The notes under the pieces are model-generated. The model saw nothing but the letters and a program-made list of their open reading frames with translations. It was not told where the DNA came from and made no database searches. The position numbers and the translations under genes were made by a program. This document shows, in pieces, positions 17,272 through 25,891 of a stretch of DNA of 64,000 nucleotides. This stretch comes from Streptomyces erythrochromogenes (GTDB taxonomy: Bacteria; Actinomycetota; Actinomycetes; Streptomycetales; Streptomycetaceae), in the NCBI RefSeq assembly GCF_036170895.1, contig NZ_CP108036.1, positions 2,914,001 to 2,978,000 of the forward strand, read 5' to 3'. Each line of letters opens with the position of its first letter. The stretch's first letter is position 1.

Positions 17272-18663
17272 TTATCCGACGTCGAGTCGCAGGAGATCTT
17301 CCTCCGTCTCGCGGCGAACGATCACTCGCGCCTGTCCGTCACGCACGGCGACCACGGGCGGGCGGAGCGCGTGGTTGTAGTTGCTGGCCATGGAGCGGCA
17401 GTACGCGCCGGTCGCGGGCACGGCGAGGAGGTCGCCGGGCGCCAGGTCGGCCGGCAGGAACGCGTCCTTCACGACGATGTCACCGCTCTCGCAGTGCTTG
17501 CCGACGACGCGCACGAGCATCGGCTCGGCATCGGAAGTACGGGATACGAGCGCGATGGAGTATTCGGCGTCGTAGAGCGCCGTACGAATGTTGTCGGACA
17601 TCCCGCCGTCGACGCTGACGTAGGTACGCAGCCCTTCGAGCGGCTTGATGGTCCCCACCTCGTACAGCGTGAACGCAGTGGGGCCGACGATGGCGCGGCC
17701 GGGCTCGACGGAGATGCGGGGGGCGCGCAGCCCGGCGCTCTCGCACTCGCGGGCCACGATCTCGGTGAGCGCCTTGGCGATCTCGTGCGGCTCGCGGGGG
17801 TCGTCGTTCGAGGTGTAGGCGATGCCGAGGCCGCCGCCGAGGTCGATCTCGGGCAGTTCGACGCCGTGCTCGTCGCGGACGGCGGCGAGCAGCCGCACGA
17901 CGCGCTTGGCGGAGACCTCGAAGCCGGCCATGTCGAAGATCTGCGAGCCGATGTGGGAGTGGACGCCCAACAGCTCCAGCGAGTCGTGCCCGAGGGCGCG
18001 GCGCACGGCCTCGGCGGCGGACCCGTCCGCGACGGCGATGCCGAACTTCTGGTCCTCGTGGGCGGTGGCGATGAACTCGTGCGTGTGCGCCTCGACGCCG
18101 ACGGTCACGCGGATCTGCACGGGCTGGCGTACGCCGAGCTCGCGGGCGATGTGCGCGACGCGGGCGATCTCCTGGAAGGAGTCGAGCACGATGCGCCCGA
18201 CCCCCGCCTCGACGGCCCGGCGGATCTCGTTCTCGGACTTGTTGTTGCCGTGGAAGGCGATGCGTGCGGCGGGCATCCCGGCGGCGAGGGCTGTGCTCAG
18301 CTCCCCGCCGGAGCACACGTCCACGTTGAGCCCCTCTTCCTTCAGCCACTTCACGACGGCCTTGGAGAGGAACGCCTTCCCTGCGTAGAAGACGTCGGCG
18401 TCCTTGCCGAAGGCGGTCGCCCAGGCCCGGCAGCGGGCCCGGAAGTCGTCCTCGTCCAGGAAGTACGCGGGCGTACCGAACTCCTCGGCGAGCTTGGTGA
18501 CTTCGATGCCGCCGACGGAGACGACGCCGTCGTCCTCGCGCCGTACGGTGCGGGCCCAGACCTTCTCGTCGAGCGCGTTCAGGTCGGCGGGCGGCGGGGA
18601 GTAGTGCCCTTCGGGCAGGACGTCGGCGTGGCGGGGGCCGGCGGGGTGCGCGGAACGGCTCAT
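17272..18663 (-). CDS. lysA: Diaminopimelate decarboxylase
   Basis: PLP enzyme that decarboxylates meso-diaminopimelate to lysine, the last step of lysine synthesis. 463 residues of the alanine-racemase-fold group IV decarboxylases. The PLP lysine is K96 in VFYAGKAFLSKA; other motifs are FHGNNKSENEI, HSHIGSQI, DLGGGLGIAY, EPGRAIVG and CESGDIVVKD with the substrate cysteine. The frame continues upstream to 19482, but the ATG at 18663 gives the expected N-terminus and has a purine-rich stretch before it. The stop of the ArgRS-like gene lies 19 bases upstream, so both are likely co-transcribed. Confidence 0.95.
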   Translation of the reverse strand: MSRSAHPAGPRHADVLPEGHYSPPPADLNALDEKVWARTVRREDDGVVSVGGIEVTKLAEEFGTPAYFLDEDDFRARCRAWATAFGKDADVFYAGKAFLSKAVVKWLKEEGLNVDVCSGGELSTALAAGMPAARIAFHGNNKSENEIRRAVEAGVGRIVLDSFQEIARVAHIARELGVRQPVQIRVTVGVEAHTHEFIATAHEDQKFGIAVADGSAAEAVRRALGHDSLELLGVHSHIGSQIFDMAGFEVSAKRVVRLLAAVRDEHGVELPEIDLGGGLGIAYTSNDDPREPHEIAKALTEIVARECESAGLRAPRISVEPGRAIVGPTAFTLYEVGTIKPLEGLRTYVSVDGGMSDNIRTALYDAEYSIALVSRTSDAEPMLVRVVGKHCESGDIVVKDAFLPADLAPGDLLAVPATGAYCRSMASNYNHALRPPVVAVRDGQARVIVRRETEEDLLRLDVG

Positions 18664-18682
18664 CGGTTTCTCTCTTCGCGGT

Positions 18683-19669
18683 TCATAGGCGTTCGGGTGC
18701 GTCCATGCCGAGCAGGGCCAGGCCGCCGGCCAGCACCGTCCCGGCGGCTTCGGCGAGTGCCAGCCGGGCGCGGTGGGCGGCCGAGGGTTTCTCGTCCCCC
18801 TGGGGCAGTACGCGGTACTGGAAGTCGAGCAGCGCGTCGGCCAGCTCGACGAGGTTCCGGGTGAGCCGCTCGGGCGCGCGGTGGTGCGCGGCGGCCTCGA
18901 GTACGAGGGGGTGGTCGGCGAGGAGGCGCAGCAGGGCGGGGGCGTCGTCGACATCGCCCGCTTCCGGGTGGAAGCCCAGCTGCTCGGCGTTCCGAACGAG
19001 GGCCCGGCTGCGCGCGTGGGCGTACCGCACCCGGAAGAACTCGCTCGCCTCGCCCTGTACGAGCAGCTGCGCGTCGCAGAAGGAAGGGGTCTCGCGGGCG
19101 GGCGTGGCGAGCATCGCCCAGCAGGCGGCGTCGGCCCCGTAGCGGGCGAGGACGTCACCGTCGCGCTTGGCGACGGGGGCGACGGGGGCGACGGGGGCGA
19201 CTGTCTCGGTGGGGGCGCCACCCTGGACGCACAGGAGCCGCAGGACACTCCGTCGCACGACGCGCTCGCGCAGCCCGAGCCCGCTCTCGTCGGCGGGGAC
19301 GACGTGGGCGGCGCCCCCGCGGACGTCCCGGATGACGATGTCGCGAATGATCGCGTCGGTGATGACCGCGGGCGCGGAGGGGGCGGGCAGCACGAAGTTG
19401 AGGAACCCGGCTCCGGTGACCTCGACGCGTTCGATGCCGGGCTCGGCGCCGAGCCGGCGGGCCAGTACGCCGGCCACGTCACGGGGCGGGCGTCCGGCGG
19501 CCTTGGCTACCTGGAAGGCGACGGGGCTGGCGTAGTCCCCCACCCCGCCGGGCCGGGTCCGCTCGACGACGACCCGCTCGGGCACGGCCGCACCTGCGAC
19601 GAGCTCCCCGTCGGCGACGGCGCAGCGCACGGCGCGTACGACGCAACGGGAGAGGTCTGCGGGGGTCAC
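18683..19669 (-). CDS. nrtL: ArgRS-related protein with anticodon-binding domain but no catalytic core (NrtL-like)
   Basis: A 328-residue protein. The N-terminal part resembles the arginyl-tRNA synthetase additional domain (about 1-110: VGDYASPVAFQVAKAAGRPPRDVAGVLARRL, then VEVTGAGFLNFVLP). The C-terminal part resembles the DALR helical anticodon-binding domain (from about 205: SEFFRVRYAHARSRALVRNAEQLG, ending in a LLGMDAPERL-type tail). Between them, where ArgRS carries the class I HIGH and KMSKS catalytic domain, there is only a short Ala/Pro/Val linker with a three-fold 9-base repeat (PVAPVAPVA). It cannot charge tRNA. Its place next to lysA mirrors the argS-lysA arrangement of other actinobacteria. 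Its role is unknown; tRNA-Arg binding is the natural guess. Confidence 0.75.
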   Translation of the reverse strand: MTPADLSRCVVRAVRCAVADGELVAGAAVPERVVVERTRPGGVGDYASPVAFQVAKAAGRPPRDVAGVLARRLGAEPGIERVEVTGAGFLNFVLPAPSAPAVITDAIIRDIVIRDVRGGAAHVVPADESGLGLRERVVRRSVLRLLCVQGGAPTETVAPVAPVAPVAKRDGDVLARYGADAACWAMLATPARETPSFCDAQLLVQGEASEFFRVRYAHARSRALVRNAEQLGFHPEAGDVDDAPALLRLLADHPLVLEAAAHHRAPERLTRNLVELADALLDFQYRVLPQGDEKPSAAHRARLALAEAAGTVLAGGLALLGMDAPERL

Positions 19670-19751
19670 GGGACCAGCCTAGGCGAGACGCCCGGTCATC
19701 CCGCGAAGGGTTTCGCCATGTGAACAGCAGGCCCCGGGGACCGACCGCGAC

Positions 19752-20177
19752 TCAGCCGCGACCTCTCCCGGCGGGAGCCCCTTTCCTCCCGTCGCGCCGG
19801 TCCTTGCGCTCTACGAGCCGGCGGACGACGCGTACGAGCTCGGTGGGCTCGAAGGGCTTGGCGAGGAACGCGTCGACGCCGGCCGCGATCCCGGCTTCGA
19901 CCTCGTGCTGCGTGCAGGCGCTGACGATGGCGACGGGCACGTCCTGGGTCCGCGGATCGGCCCGCAACTGCGCGGCGGCCCCGAACCCGTCCAGGCGCGG
20001 CATGACCACATCAAGGGTGATCACATCGGGACACACCCGGTGCACCACGTCCAGGCACTCGGCACCATCGTTCGCGGTCACGACCTCGAAGCCCTCCAGC
20101 TCGAGATTGACCTTGATCAGCTGCCGGATGACCTTGTTGTCGTCGACAACGAGGACCCGGCCAGAGACGCCTGGCAC
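19752..20177 (-). CDS. Single-domain response regulator
   Basis: A CheY-like receiver of about 141 residues with no output domain. Acidic pocket D12/D13 (VLVVDDNK), phospho-acceptor D56 (VITLDVVMPRLDG) and the lysine in FLAKPF are all present. A short basic tail (KDRRDGRKG) follows. No sensor kinase gene is adjacent, so it is an orphan. I chose the GTG at 20177; an in-frame GTG at 20198 is also possible and neither has a clear ribosome-binding site. It is divergent from the tRNA gene. Confidence 0.85.
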   Translation of the reverse strand: MPGVSGRVLVVDDNKVIRQLIKVNLELEGFEVVTANDGAECLDVVHRVCPDVITLDVVMPRLDGFGAAAQLRADPRTQDVPVAIVSACTQHEVEAGIAAGVDAFLAKPFEPTELVRVVRRLVERKDRRDGRKGAPAGRGRG

Positions 20178-20331
20178 AACTCGAGAGTAGGTCGGCACGG
20201 GCCCCCGCGTCCGGGTTTTTGCCACTTCCACCCCGTGCGGGCGACCGACTCCCCCTTCCCCCACAAACAGGTTCCTGATCACCCCATGGAAGCTGGTAGT
20301 GTTCAACCCGTCGCCGCACCACAAGCGACGC

Positions 20332-20403
20332 GCCCCCGTAGCTCAGGGGATAGAGCAACGGCCTCCGGAGCCGTGTGCGCAGGTTCGAATCCTGCCGGGG
20401 GCA
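20332..20403 (+). tRNA. tRNA-Arg (anticodon CCG)
   Basis: Cloverleaf read directly. The acceptor stem is GCCCCCG/CGGGGGC, the D arm GCTC..GAGC, the anticodon stem ACGGC/GCCGT with loop CTCCGGA (anticodon CCG at loop positions 3-5), and the T arm GCAGG-TTCGAAT-CCTGC. The discriminator base is A at 20403. CCA is not encoded. It decodes CGG, a common arginine codon in this genome. Confidence 0.97.
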
Positions 20404-20421
20404 CTTCGCAGGAAGTGCCCA

Positions 20422-20460
20422 AAGACCCCGCCATCAGCGGCAACGCTGAGACGGGGTCTT
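20422..20460 (+). terminator. Terminator after tRNA-Arg
   Basis: AAGACCCCG pairs with CGGGGTCTT (9 bp), and the loop itself contains a small CAGCG/CGCTG hairpin. It starts about 19 bases beyond the tRNA 3' end. The structure could also serve the minus-strand gene ending at 20529. Confidence 0.75.
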
Positions 20461-20528
20461 CGCGTATGTGCAGCCAACTACCGCCCTGTGCACCACGATC
20501 CCACCCGGGGGACTGGAAAGGCCATGCG

Positions 20529-21194
20529 TCAAGGGGTGCGTTGGGTGTTCCAGATCGCGTGGTCGAGTTCCCAGGGGGTGCAACCCAGTTGGGTCGCCGC
20601 CTCCTTGACCAGGCGGGTTGCTTCCGGTGTGGTCACCGGGCGGTGCAGTACGCCTTGCAGCCAGCGGAGGATCATGCGGTCCGGCTTGATGCGGTCGTCG
20701 GCGCCTACCAGCATCCACAGGTAGGCGAGGCGGGCGCCCGAGCCGTGGCCGGGGGTGCCGGCGAGGTGGCGTTCGGCGGACTTCAGGCGGTCCGTGTCGG
20801 CGAGGAGCGCATCGGCTTCGGCGAGGGTGTTCAGTCCGTGGGCCGTCAGGATCTCGGCGTAGCCGAGGGCGGCCTCCGCCTTTCGTGGGGCGCCGTGATG
20901 TGCCCGCGTGCGCTGGCGGTTCCGCAGGACGTGTGCCGAGAAGTCCTCCACGCCTGCGGTGCGGACCTGGGTCACGAACCGGCTGAGCGGCTGTTCGTCG
21001 GAGGTCGGGAGGTACGGGCTGATGCCGGCCCAGGTCGCGTAGCGGTGGCAGGTCGGGGCCGTGTGACGGTCGTAGTCGGCGTTGATCGAGAAGACGGCGT
21101 CGAGCACACACAGGGACATGTGGGCCCACCGTCGGCTTCGCGGCTCGACTGCGAGGCGTCCGGCAGCGATGACGACGCGGGCTACTTCGTCCAT
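20529..21194 (-). CDS. Hypothetical protein, HhH DNA-glycosylase-like fold suspected
   Basis: 221-residue soluble protein that I cannot assign to a named family with certainty. The middle is helical, with the stretch HGSGARLAYLWMLVGADD followed by RIKPDRMILRWLQ. That resembles the helix-hairpin-helix plus KPD-helix arrangement seen in proteins of the endonuclease III/AlkA superfold, but no catalytic Lys/Asp pair or Fe-S cysteines are evident. The ATG at 21194 follows a GGGGGGA ribosome-binding site; the frame is open to 21311. It lies just downstream of a tRNA gene on the opposite strand, a common site for acquired DNA, though its base composition looks native. Confidence 0.6.
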   Translation of the reverse strand: MDEVARVVIAAGRLAVEPRSRRWAHMSLCVLDAVFSINADYDRHTAPTCHRYATWAGISPYLPTSDEQPLSRFVTQVRTAGVEDFSAHVLRNRQRTRAHHGAPRKAEAALGYAEILTAHGLNTLAEADALLADTDRLKSAERHLAGTPGHGSGARLAYLWMLVGADDRIKPDRMILRWLQGVLHRPVTTPEATRLVKEAATQLGCTPWELDHAIWNTQRTP

Positions 21195-21397
21195 GGTCCC
21201 CCCAATGGCAGAGCTGTGGGGCAGTGTTGCACGTCGGGCCCCCCGGTTCCGGTGGTCCGTACGAGGGGTGGGCCGGGGATGCTGTGGGTTTGGGGGGTGG
21301 GTGGGGGGCAAGGCCCTGCCTAAGGTGGGTGGTGAGGCCGCATCGTGCCGCTGACCTGGCGCTTTGCGGGAGAGCTCGGAGTGGATGGGGCGGCACG

Positions 21398-22441
21398 ATG
21401 CGTGAGCTGGTGGAGACGGCCCGGCAGTGGTTGGCCGAGGGGCGGGCGGGCTATCTGGCCCGGCCCGTCACCGAGCAGGGCTTCGGGCCGCGGGATCCCG
21501 CCGGGGCCGTGCTCGTCGATGCGCGGGGGGAGTGCGTCGGCAGCCTGTACCGCGGGGTCTTCGACGCCGAGCTCGTCGCCGAGGCCGTGGCCATGGCCCC
21601 CGGGGCCACCGCGCGGGTGTGCGAGGTGTCCGTGGCCGGGGACGAGGCAGTGGCGGCGAAGCTGACCTGCGGCGGACAGGCCGAGGTGCTGCTCCAGCCG
21701 CTCGCGGCGATTCCCGCCGAGTGGTGGGAACTGCTCGGCGCGGGCGTCGGGGTGGCGTTGGTGACCCGGCTGAACGAGGCCGCCGACCGGGCGTCCAGCG
21801 AGGTCGTACGGGCCACCGCCGTGCCGGGCGACGATGCCGGACGGCGGGCCGGGGAGCTGCTGGCCACGCGGCGGGCCGGGCGGGACGCCCTGTACGGGGC
21901 GTCCGGCCTGGTGCTGGTCGAGGCGCACCCGTCGGCCCCGTACGTGGTCATCGGCGGCGGTGGCGAGTTGGCCGCCATCATCGAGCGGCAGGCGCTGCTG
22001 CTGGGCTGGGAGGCGGTACGGGTCGAGGCCGCCGGGCCGGCTGTCGAGGTGATCGAAGCCCGCCGGGACGCCGCATGCGTGGTCATGCTGAGCCACGACG
22101 AGCAGTTCGACGTGCCGACGCTGCGGGCGGCGCTGGCCGCGGGGGTCCCGTACATCGGGGCGCTCGGGTCGCGGCGTACGACCGCGCGCCGGCGGGAGGG
22201 GCTGCTCGCCGCCGGGGTCACCGAGGCGGAGCTGGCCCGGGTGCACGGGCCTATCGGGCTCGACCTCGGCGCCCGCACGCCGGCGGAGACCGCGCTGGCG
22301 ATCTGCGCCGAGATCCTCGGGGTGCTGGGGGCGCGCAAGGGGGGTGCGCTTCGGGACAGTGACGGACCGGTCAACGTCCCCGACGGCACCGGGGCAGGGA
22401 TTCACGCACCGGGATCCGCTCCCCCGACAGGCGCGATTTGA
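21398..22441 (+). CDS. XdhC/CoxI family protein
   Basis: XdhC proteins bind molybdenum cofactor and help sulfurate and insert it into xanthine dehydrogenase-type enzymes. The 347-residue protein has the N-terminal XdhC_CoxI domain (VSVAGDEAVAAKLTCGGQAEVLLQP, with the conserved CGG) and a C-terminal Rossmann XdhC_C domain (YVVIGGGGELAAIIERQALLLGWEAVRVEA, then SHDEQFDVPTLRAAL and YIGALGSRRTTARRREGL). No xanthine dehydrogenase subunits are in the window, so the client enzyme is encoded elsewhere. The ATG at 21398 is preceded only by a weak GGGG. Confidence 0.87.
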   Translation: MRELVETARQWLAEGRAGYLARPVTEQGFGPRDPAGAVLVDARGECVGSLYRGVFDAELVAEAVAMAPGATARVCEVSVAGDEAVAAKLTCGGQAEVLLQPLAAIPAEWWELLGAGVGVALVTRLNEAADRASSEVVRATAVPGDDAGRRAGELLATRRAGRDALYGASGLVLVEAHPSAPYVVIGGGGELAAIIERQALLLGWEAVRVEAAGPAVEVIEARRDAACVVMLSHDEQFDVPTLRAALAAGVPYIGALGSRRTTARRREGLLAAGVTEAELARVHGPIGLDLGARTPAETALAICAEILGVLGARKGGALRDSDGPVNVPDGTGAGIHAPGSAPPTGAI

Positions 22442-22860
22442 TGGGTCATGTAGAAAATGTCCCTATGGACATGATCCTGAGCGTGGACCCGGTCGCCTGG
22501 GACATCGTGTGGTTTCTCGTCGTCGGCATCGTCGTCGCCGGCATGCTGCTCGGCGGCTTCAAGCTGGGCCAGCGGGTCCGGGCCAAGGAACCGCCGCCGC
22601 CCGCCGCCGAGGAGCAGCCCCACCTGCCCAACGGCGGAGCCGTCTACGAGGTCCGCGAGGAGCGGGACCAGGTGGAGATCCCCGAGGGCGGCCTGAGACC
22701 GCACGAGATGCAGGGCTACGGGAACTTCGGCTCCACCACCTCCAGCCACCCGGACGAGGTCCGCAAGGAGCGCGAGTCCGGTTACAAGCTGCCCGAAGGC
22801 CCGGGGCCGCACCCGCAGCCCGGGGCTCCCCCGGACGCCGGGCGCGGGGCGCACGCCTGA
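22441..22860 (+). CDS. Small single-pass membrane protein (DUF6479-like)
   Basis: About 139 residues: a hydrophobic helix near the N-terminus (about 15-38, VAWDIVWFLVVGIVVAGMLLGG), then a polar, Pro/Glu/Gly-rich tail with no catalytic motif. Such proteins are common and uncharacterised in Streptomyces. The ATG at 22441 shares a base with the XdhC stop; an in-frame ATG at 22465 (MDMILSVDPVAWD) is an equally plausible start. Function unknown. Confidence 0.65.
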   Translation: MGHVENVPMDMILSVDPVAWDIVWFLVVGIVVAGMLLGGFKLGQRVRAKEPPPPAAEEQPHLPNGGAVYEVREERDQVEIPEGGLRPHEMQGYGNFGSTTSSHPDEVRKERESGYKLPEGPGPHPQPGAPPDAGRGAHA

Positions 22861-22908
22861 CCCAACGACACGGCCCAAGGACGACCTGGCCCGCGCCTCC
22901 CGCGCGGG

Positions 22909-23805
22909 TCAGAGGTCTGTCCGCAGCCGCAGCACCTCCGGCGGCGGGTGCCGGGCCGAGGTGTGCCGGACCTCCGCCGTGAGCGGCGGGTCCAGGGCGT
23001 GGTAGGGGACCTCCCCGAGCCCGATGGCGGTGACGGTGGTGGTGGCGGTGGCCGGCGCCTCGGCGTCCCCGCGCGCGGCGGCGGCCTCGGCCACCTCCCG
23101 GCGCAGCGCCGCCGTCAGTGGGCTCGACACCAGCGGGGTCTCGTCCCCGACCGGCAGGACGAGCACCAGGGCGAGCGGCCGGCGCGGGGTGCCGGTGTAA
23201 CCGACCACCGCCGCGTCCCGGACGTCGGTGTGCCGCAGCTTCTGCCAGCCGCGCCGCCCGGCCGGGTAGGCCTGGTCCAGCCTTTTGACGACGAGGCCCT
23301 CGATGCCGCTGGCGGGGAGCGTCTCGTACCAGGTGGCGGCCAGTTCCGGGTCGGTCGTCATCGGGACCGGCTGGAGCGGCGGCCCGAGGGGTAGGAGCAG
23401 GTCGACGAGGAGGGCCCGGCGGCGTTCGTACGGGCGGGCGCGCACGTCCAACCCGGCCAGTTCCAGCACGTCGAAGGCGGCGTACGAGGCCGGCAGGCTC
23501 TGCGCCAGCACGGCGGCCCGCGCGGCGGTGGCCGCCGCCCGCCGCTGCACCAGCGCGAAGTCCGTGCGGCCCGCGTGCCAGACCACCACCTCGCCGTCGA
23601 GGACCGTACCGGCGGGCAACTGCAGCGCGGCCGCGGCCAGGTCCGGGAACGCGCTGGTGACGATCCGCCCGGAGCGGGCCTGGAGCACCACGCCGGCCGC
23701 CGAGCGTGCGACGACCAGCCGGTGCCCGTCGAACTTCGGCTCGTACGCCAGCCCCGCCCCGCGCGGCAGGGTGCGTACGGCGGTGGCCAGCGCGACGCGG
23801 ATCAC
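22909..23805 (-). CDS. ATP-dependent DNA ligase (LigD/LigC ligase domain)
   Basis: Seals nicks with ATP, here expected to act in non-homologous end joining with Ku. The 298-residue protein has motif I YEPKFDGHR with adenylated K24, motif III-like LDGEVVVW, motif IV SGIEGLVVKRLD and motif V WQKLRHTD, then an OB-type C-terminal domain. The GTG at 23805 overlaps the stop of the upstream polymerase gene by four bases, so the two activities that form one LigD protein in Mycobacterium are separate but coupled here. No phosphoesterase domain gene is adjacent. Confidence 0.9.
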   Translation of the reverse strand: MIRVALATAVRTLPRGAGLAYEPKFDGHRLVVARSAAGVVLQARSGRIVTSAFPDLAAAALQLPAGTVLDGEVVVWHAGRTDFALVQRRAAATAARAAVLAQSLPASYAAFDVLELAGLDVRARPYERRRALLVDLLLPLGPPLQPVPMTTDPELAATWYETLPASGIEGLVVKRLDQAYPAGRRGWQKLRHTDVRDAAVVGYTGTPRRPLALVLVLPVGDETPLVSSPLTAALRREVAEAAAARGDAEAPATATTTVTAIGLGEVPYHALDPPLTAEVRHTSARHPPPEVLRLRTDL

Positions 23806-24698
23806 GGCCGGGCCCTCGGGAGCGGGCGGCCCCGCGCGGGGTCGGCCAGCGGGGCGAAGAGGTCGCCGTCGCGGACGAGCCGCGGCCCGATGTCGTCGGC
23901 GAGGAAGACCAGGTCGGCGGGGGTGCGGCAGGCTTCGACCTCCGCCCAGGACACGGGTGCGGAGACGGTGGGGCGGGCCCGCGCGCGCAGGGTGTAGGCG
24001 GCGGCGGTGGTCTTGGCGGCGGCGTTCTGGCTGTGGTCGACGAAGACCTTGCCGGGGCGCAGGGCCTTGGCCATGCGGTGGACCACGAGGTCGGGGAGCT
24101 CGCGCTCGGCCTCCTGGGCGAGCTGCTTCGCGTACGCGGACACCTGCGCGGACGGGGTCGGCTCCAGGGGCACGGCCAGGTGCAGGCCCTTGGAGCCGGA
24201 GGTCTTGGGGTAGGCGTCGAGGCCGTCGGCGGCCAGGCGCTCGCGCAGCCACAGTGCGGCGGCGCTGCACTCGACGACGGACGCGGGCGCGCCGGGGTCG
24301 AGGTCGAGGACCATGCGGTCGGCGACGGCGGGGCTGCCGGCCGGCCACTGGTGGATGTGGAACTCGACGACGAGGTTGGCGGACCACATGAGGGTGGCCA
24401 TGTCGGCGACGACCACCTGTTCGGCGGAGGGGTCCTCGGAGCGGGGCACGGAGGTGGTCCTCACCCAGTCGGGTGCGCCGGGCGGCGGGTTCTTGGTGAA
24501 GAACAGCTGGCCTTCCGGTCCGTCCGGATAGCGCAGGAAGGACACCGCCCGGTCGTGGATCTGGGCGAGCAGGGGCTCCGCGACGGTGGCGTAGTAGTGC
24601 AGCACCTCGCCCTTCGTGAAGCCGGTCTCCGGGTAGAGGACCTTGTCGAGGTTGCTGAGCGCGATGCGACGGCCCTCCACCAATGTGATCGGCGTCAT
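23802..24698 (-). CDS. LigD-type polymerase/primase domain protein
   Basis: NHEJ polymerase of the archaeo-eukaryotic primase superfamily; fills and extends DNA ends held by Ku. 298 residues: N-terminal LSNLDKVLYPETGFTKGEVLHYY, metal-binding aspartates in VLDLDPG, nucleotide-binding KTSGSKGLHLAVPL and KVFVDHSQN. I chose the ATG at 24698, which has no visible ribosome-binding site and may be leaderless; the frame continues to 24800 inside the divergent ku gene. Only 31 bases separate this start from the ku start. Confidence 0.9.
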   Translation of the reverse strand: MTPITLVEGRRIALSNLDKVLYPETGFTKGEVLHYYATVAEPLLAQIHDRAVSFLRYPDGPEGQLFFTKNPPPGAPDWVRTTSVPRSEDPSAEQVVVADMATLMWSANLVVEFHIHQWPAGSPAVADRMVLDLDPGAPASVVECSAAALWLRERLAADGLDAYPKTSGSKGLHLAVPLEPTPSAQVSAYAKQLAQEAERELPDLVVHRMAKALRPGKVFVDHSQNAAAKTTAAAYTLRARARPTVSAPVSWAEVEACRTPADLVFLADDIGPRLVRDGDLFAPLADPARGRPLPRARP

Positions 24699-24729
24699 AC
24701 GATGAGACTGCCACGAAACAGGAGGAACC

Positions 24730-25878
24730 GTGCGATCCATCTGGAACGGAGCGATCTCCTTCGGCCTCGTCAGCATTCCGATCAAGCTCGTGAACGCCAC
24801 CGAGAGCCACTCGATCTCCTTCCGTCAGATCCACCTCGCCGACGGCGGCCGGATCCGCTACCGCAAGGTGTGCGAGCTGGACGGCGAGGAGGTGTCGGGC
24901 GCCGAGATCGGCAAGGGGTACGAGGAGGCGGACGGGTCCGTCATCCCGATCACGGACGAGGACCTGGCGCAGCTGCCGCTCGCCACGGCGAAGACGATCG
25001 AGATCATGTCGTTCGTGCCCGCCGAGGAGATCGATCCGCTGCAGATGGACGCGGCGTACTACCTGGCGGCGAACGGGGCGACGGCGGCGAAGCCGTACAC
25101 CCTGCTGCGGGAGGCGCTGAAGCGGAGCCGGAAGGTCGCGATCGCCAAGTTCGCGCTGCGGGGGCGGGAGCGGCTGGGCATGCTGCGGGTCGTCGACGAC
25201 GTCATCGCGATGCACGGTCTGCTGTGGCCGGACGAGATCCGGGCGCCGGAGGGGGTCGCTCCGGACGTGGACGTGACGGTGCGGGACGCCGAACTCGACC
25301 TGGCGGACGCGCTGATGGCGACGCTGGGCGAGGTGGAGCTGGCGTCGCTGCACGACGACTACCGGGATGCCGTGGAGGCGATGATCGCGGCCAAGGCGGG
25401 TGGGGCGTTCGAGCCGGCGGAGGCGACGGTGGAACCGGCCGGCGGGCAGGTGATCGACCTGATGGCGGCGCTGGAGAAGAGCGTGCGGGCGGCGAAGGCC
25501 TCGCGGGGCGAGGGTGGGGGCGGGGCGGAGGACGACGCCGAAGCCGGGGCAGGGGCAGGGGCCGAGGTCACGCCGATGCGGCGGCGGGGTGGGGCGGGCC
25601 GGAAGACATCGGCTGCGCCGAAGGCGGTCGGCGGGAAGAAGTCGACCGCGGCTTCGGCGAAGAAGACCGCGGCGGCCGCGAAGACCACGTCGAAGAAGAA
25701 GTCCACCACCGCCAAGTCGGGGACGGCCAAGTCGACCTCGGCCAAATCGACCACCGCGAAGTCGGGAACGACCAAGTCGACTGCTACCAAGTCGACGTCG
25801 GCGGCGAGTGCGAAGAAGGCCGGTACGGCAGCGGGGGCGAAGAAGGCCGCGGCGCCGCGGAAGCGGGCCTCTGCCTGA
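24730..25878 (+). CDS. ku: Non-homologous end-joining protein Ku
   Basis: Homodimeric ring protein that binds double-strand breaks and recruits LigD activities. 382 residues. The Ku core (about 1-255) shows SIWNGAISFGLVSIPIKLVNATE, YRKVCELDGEEV, FVPAEEIDPL, YYLAANG and MLRVVDDVIAMHGLLWPDEIR. A tail of about 120 residues follows, composed almost only of Lys, Ala, Ser, Thr and Gly with repeating KST/AKS units, like a histone H1 tail; such extensions in actinobacterial Ku bind DNA. The GTG at 24730 has AGGAGG 5 bases upstream. Confidence 0.95.
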   Translation: MRSIWNGAISFGLVSIPIKLVNATESHSISFRQIHLADGGRIRYRKVCELDGEEVSGAEIGKGYEEADGSVIPITDEDLAQLPLATAKTIEIMSFVPAEEIDPLQMDAAYYLAANGATAAKPYTLLREALKRSRKVAIAKFALRGRERLGMLRVVDDVIAMHGLLWPDEIRAPEGVAPDVDVTVRDAELDLADALMATLGEVELASLHDDYRDAVEAMIAAKAGGAFEPAEATVEPAGGQVIDLMAALEKSVRAAKASRGEGGGGAEDDAEAGAGAGAEVTPMRRRGGAGRKTSAAPKAVGGKKSTAASAKKTAAAAKTTSKKKSTTAKSGTAKSTSAKSTTAKSGTTKSTATKSTSAASAKKAGTAAGAKKAAAPRKRASA

Positions 25879-25891
25879 GGGGCGCTCCGGC

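Noticed and set aside
20332..20403. tRNA-Arg as attachment site of an integrative element
   Set aside because: No second copy of the tRNA 3' end and no integrase gene were found in the window.
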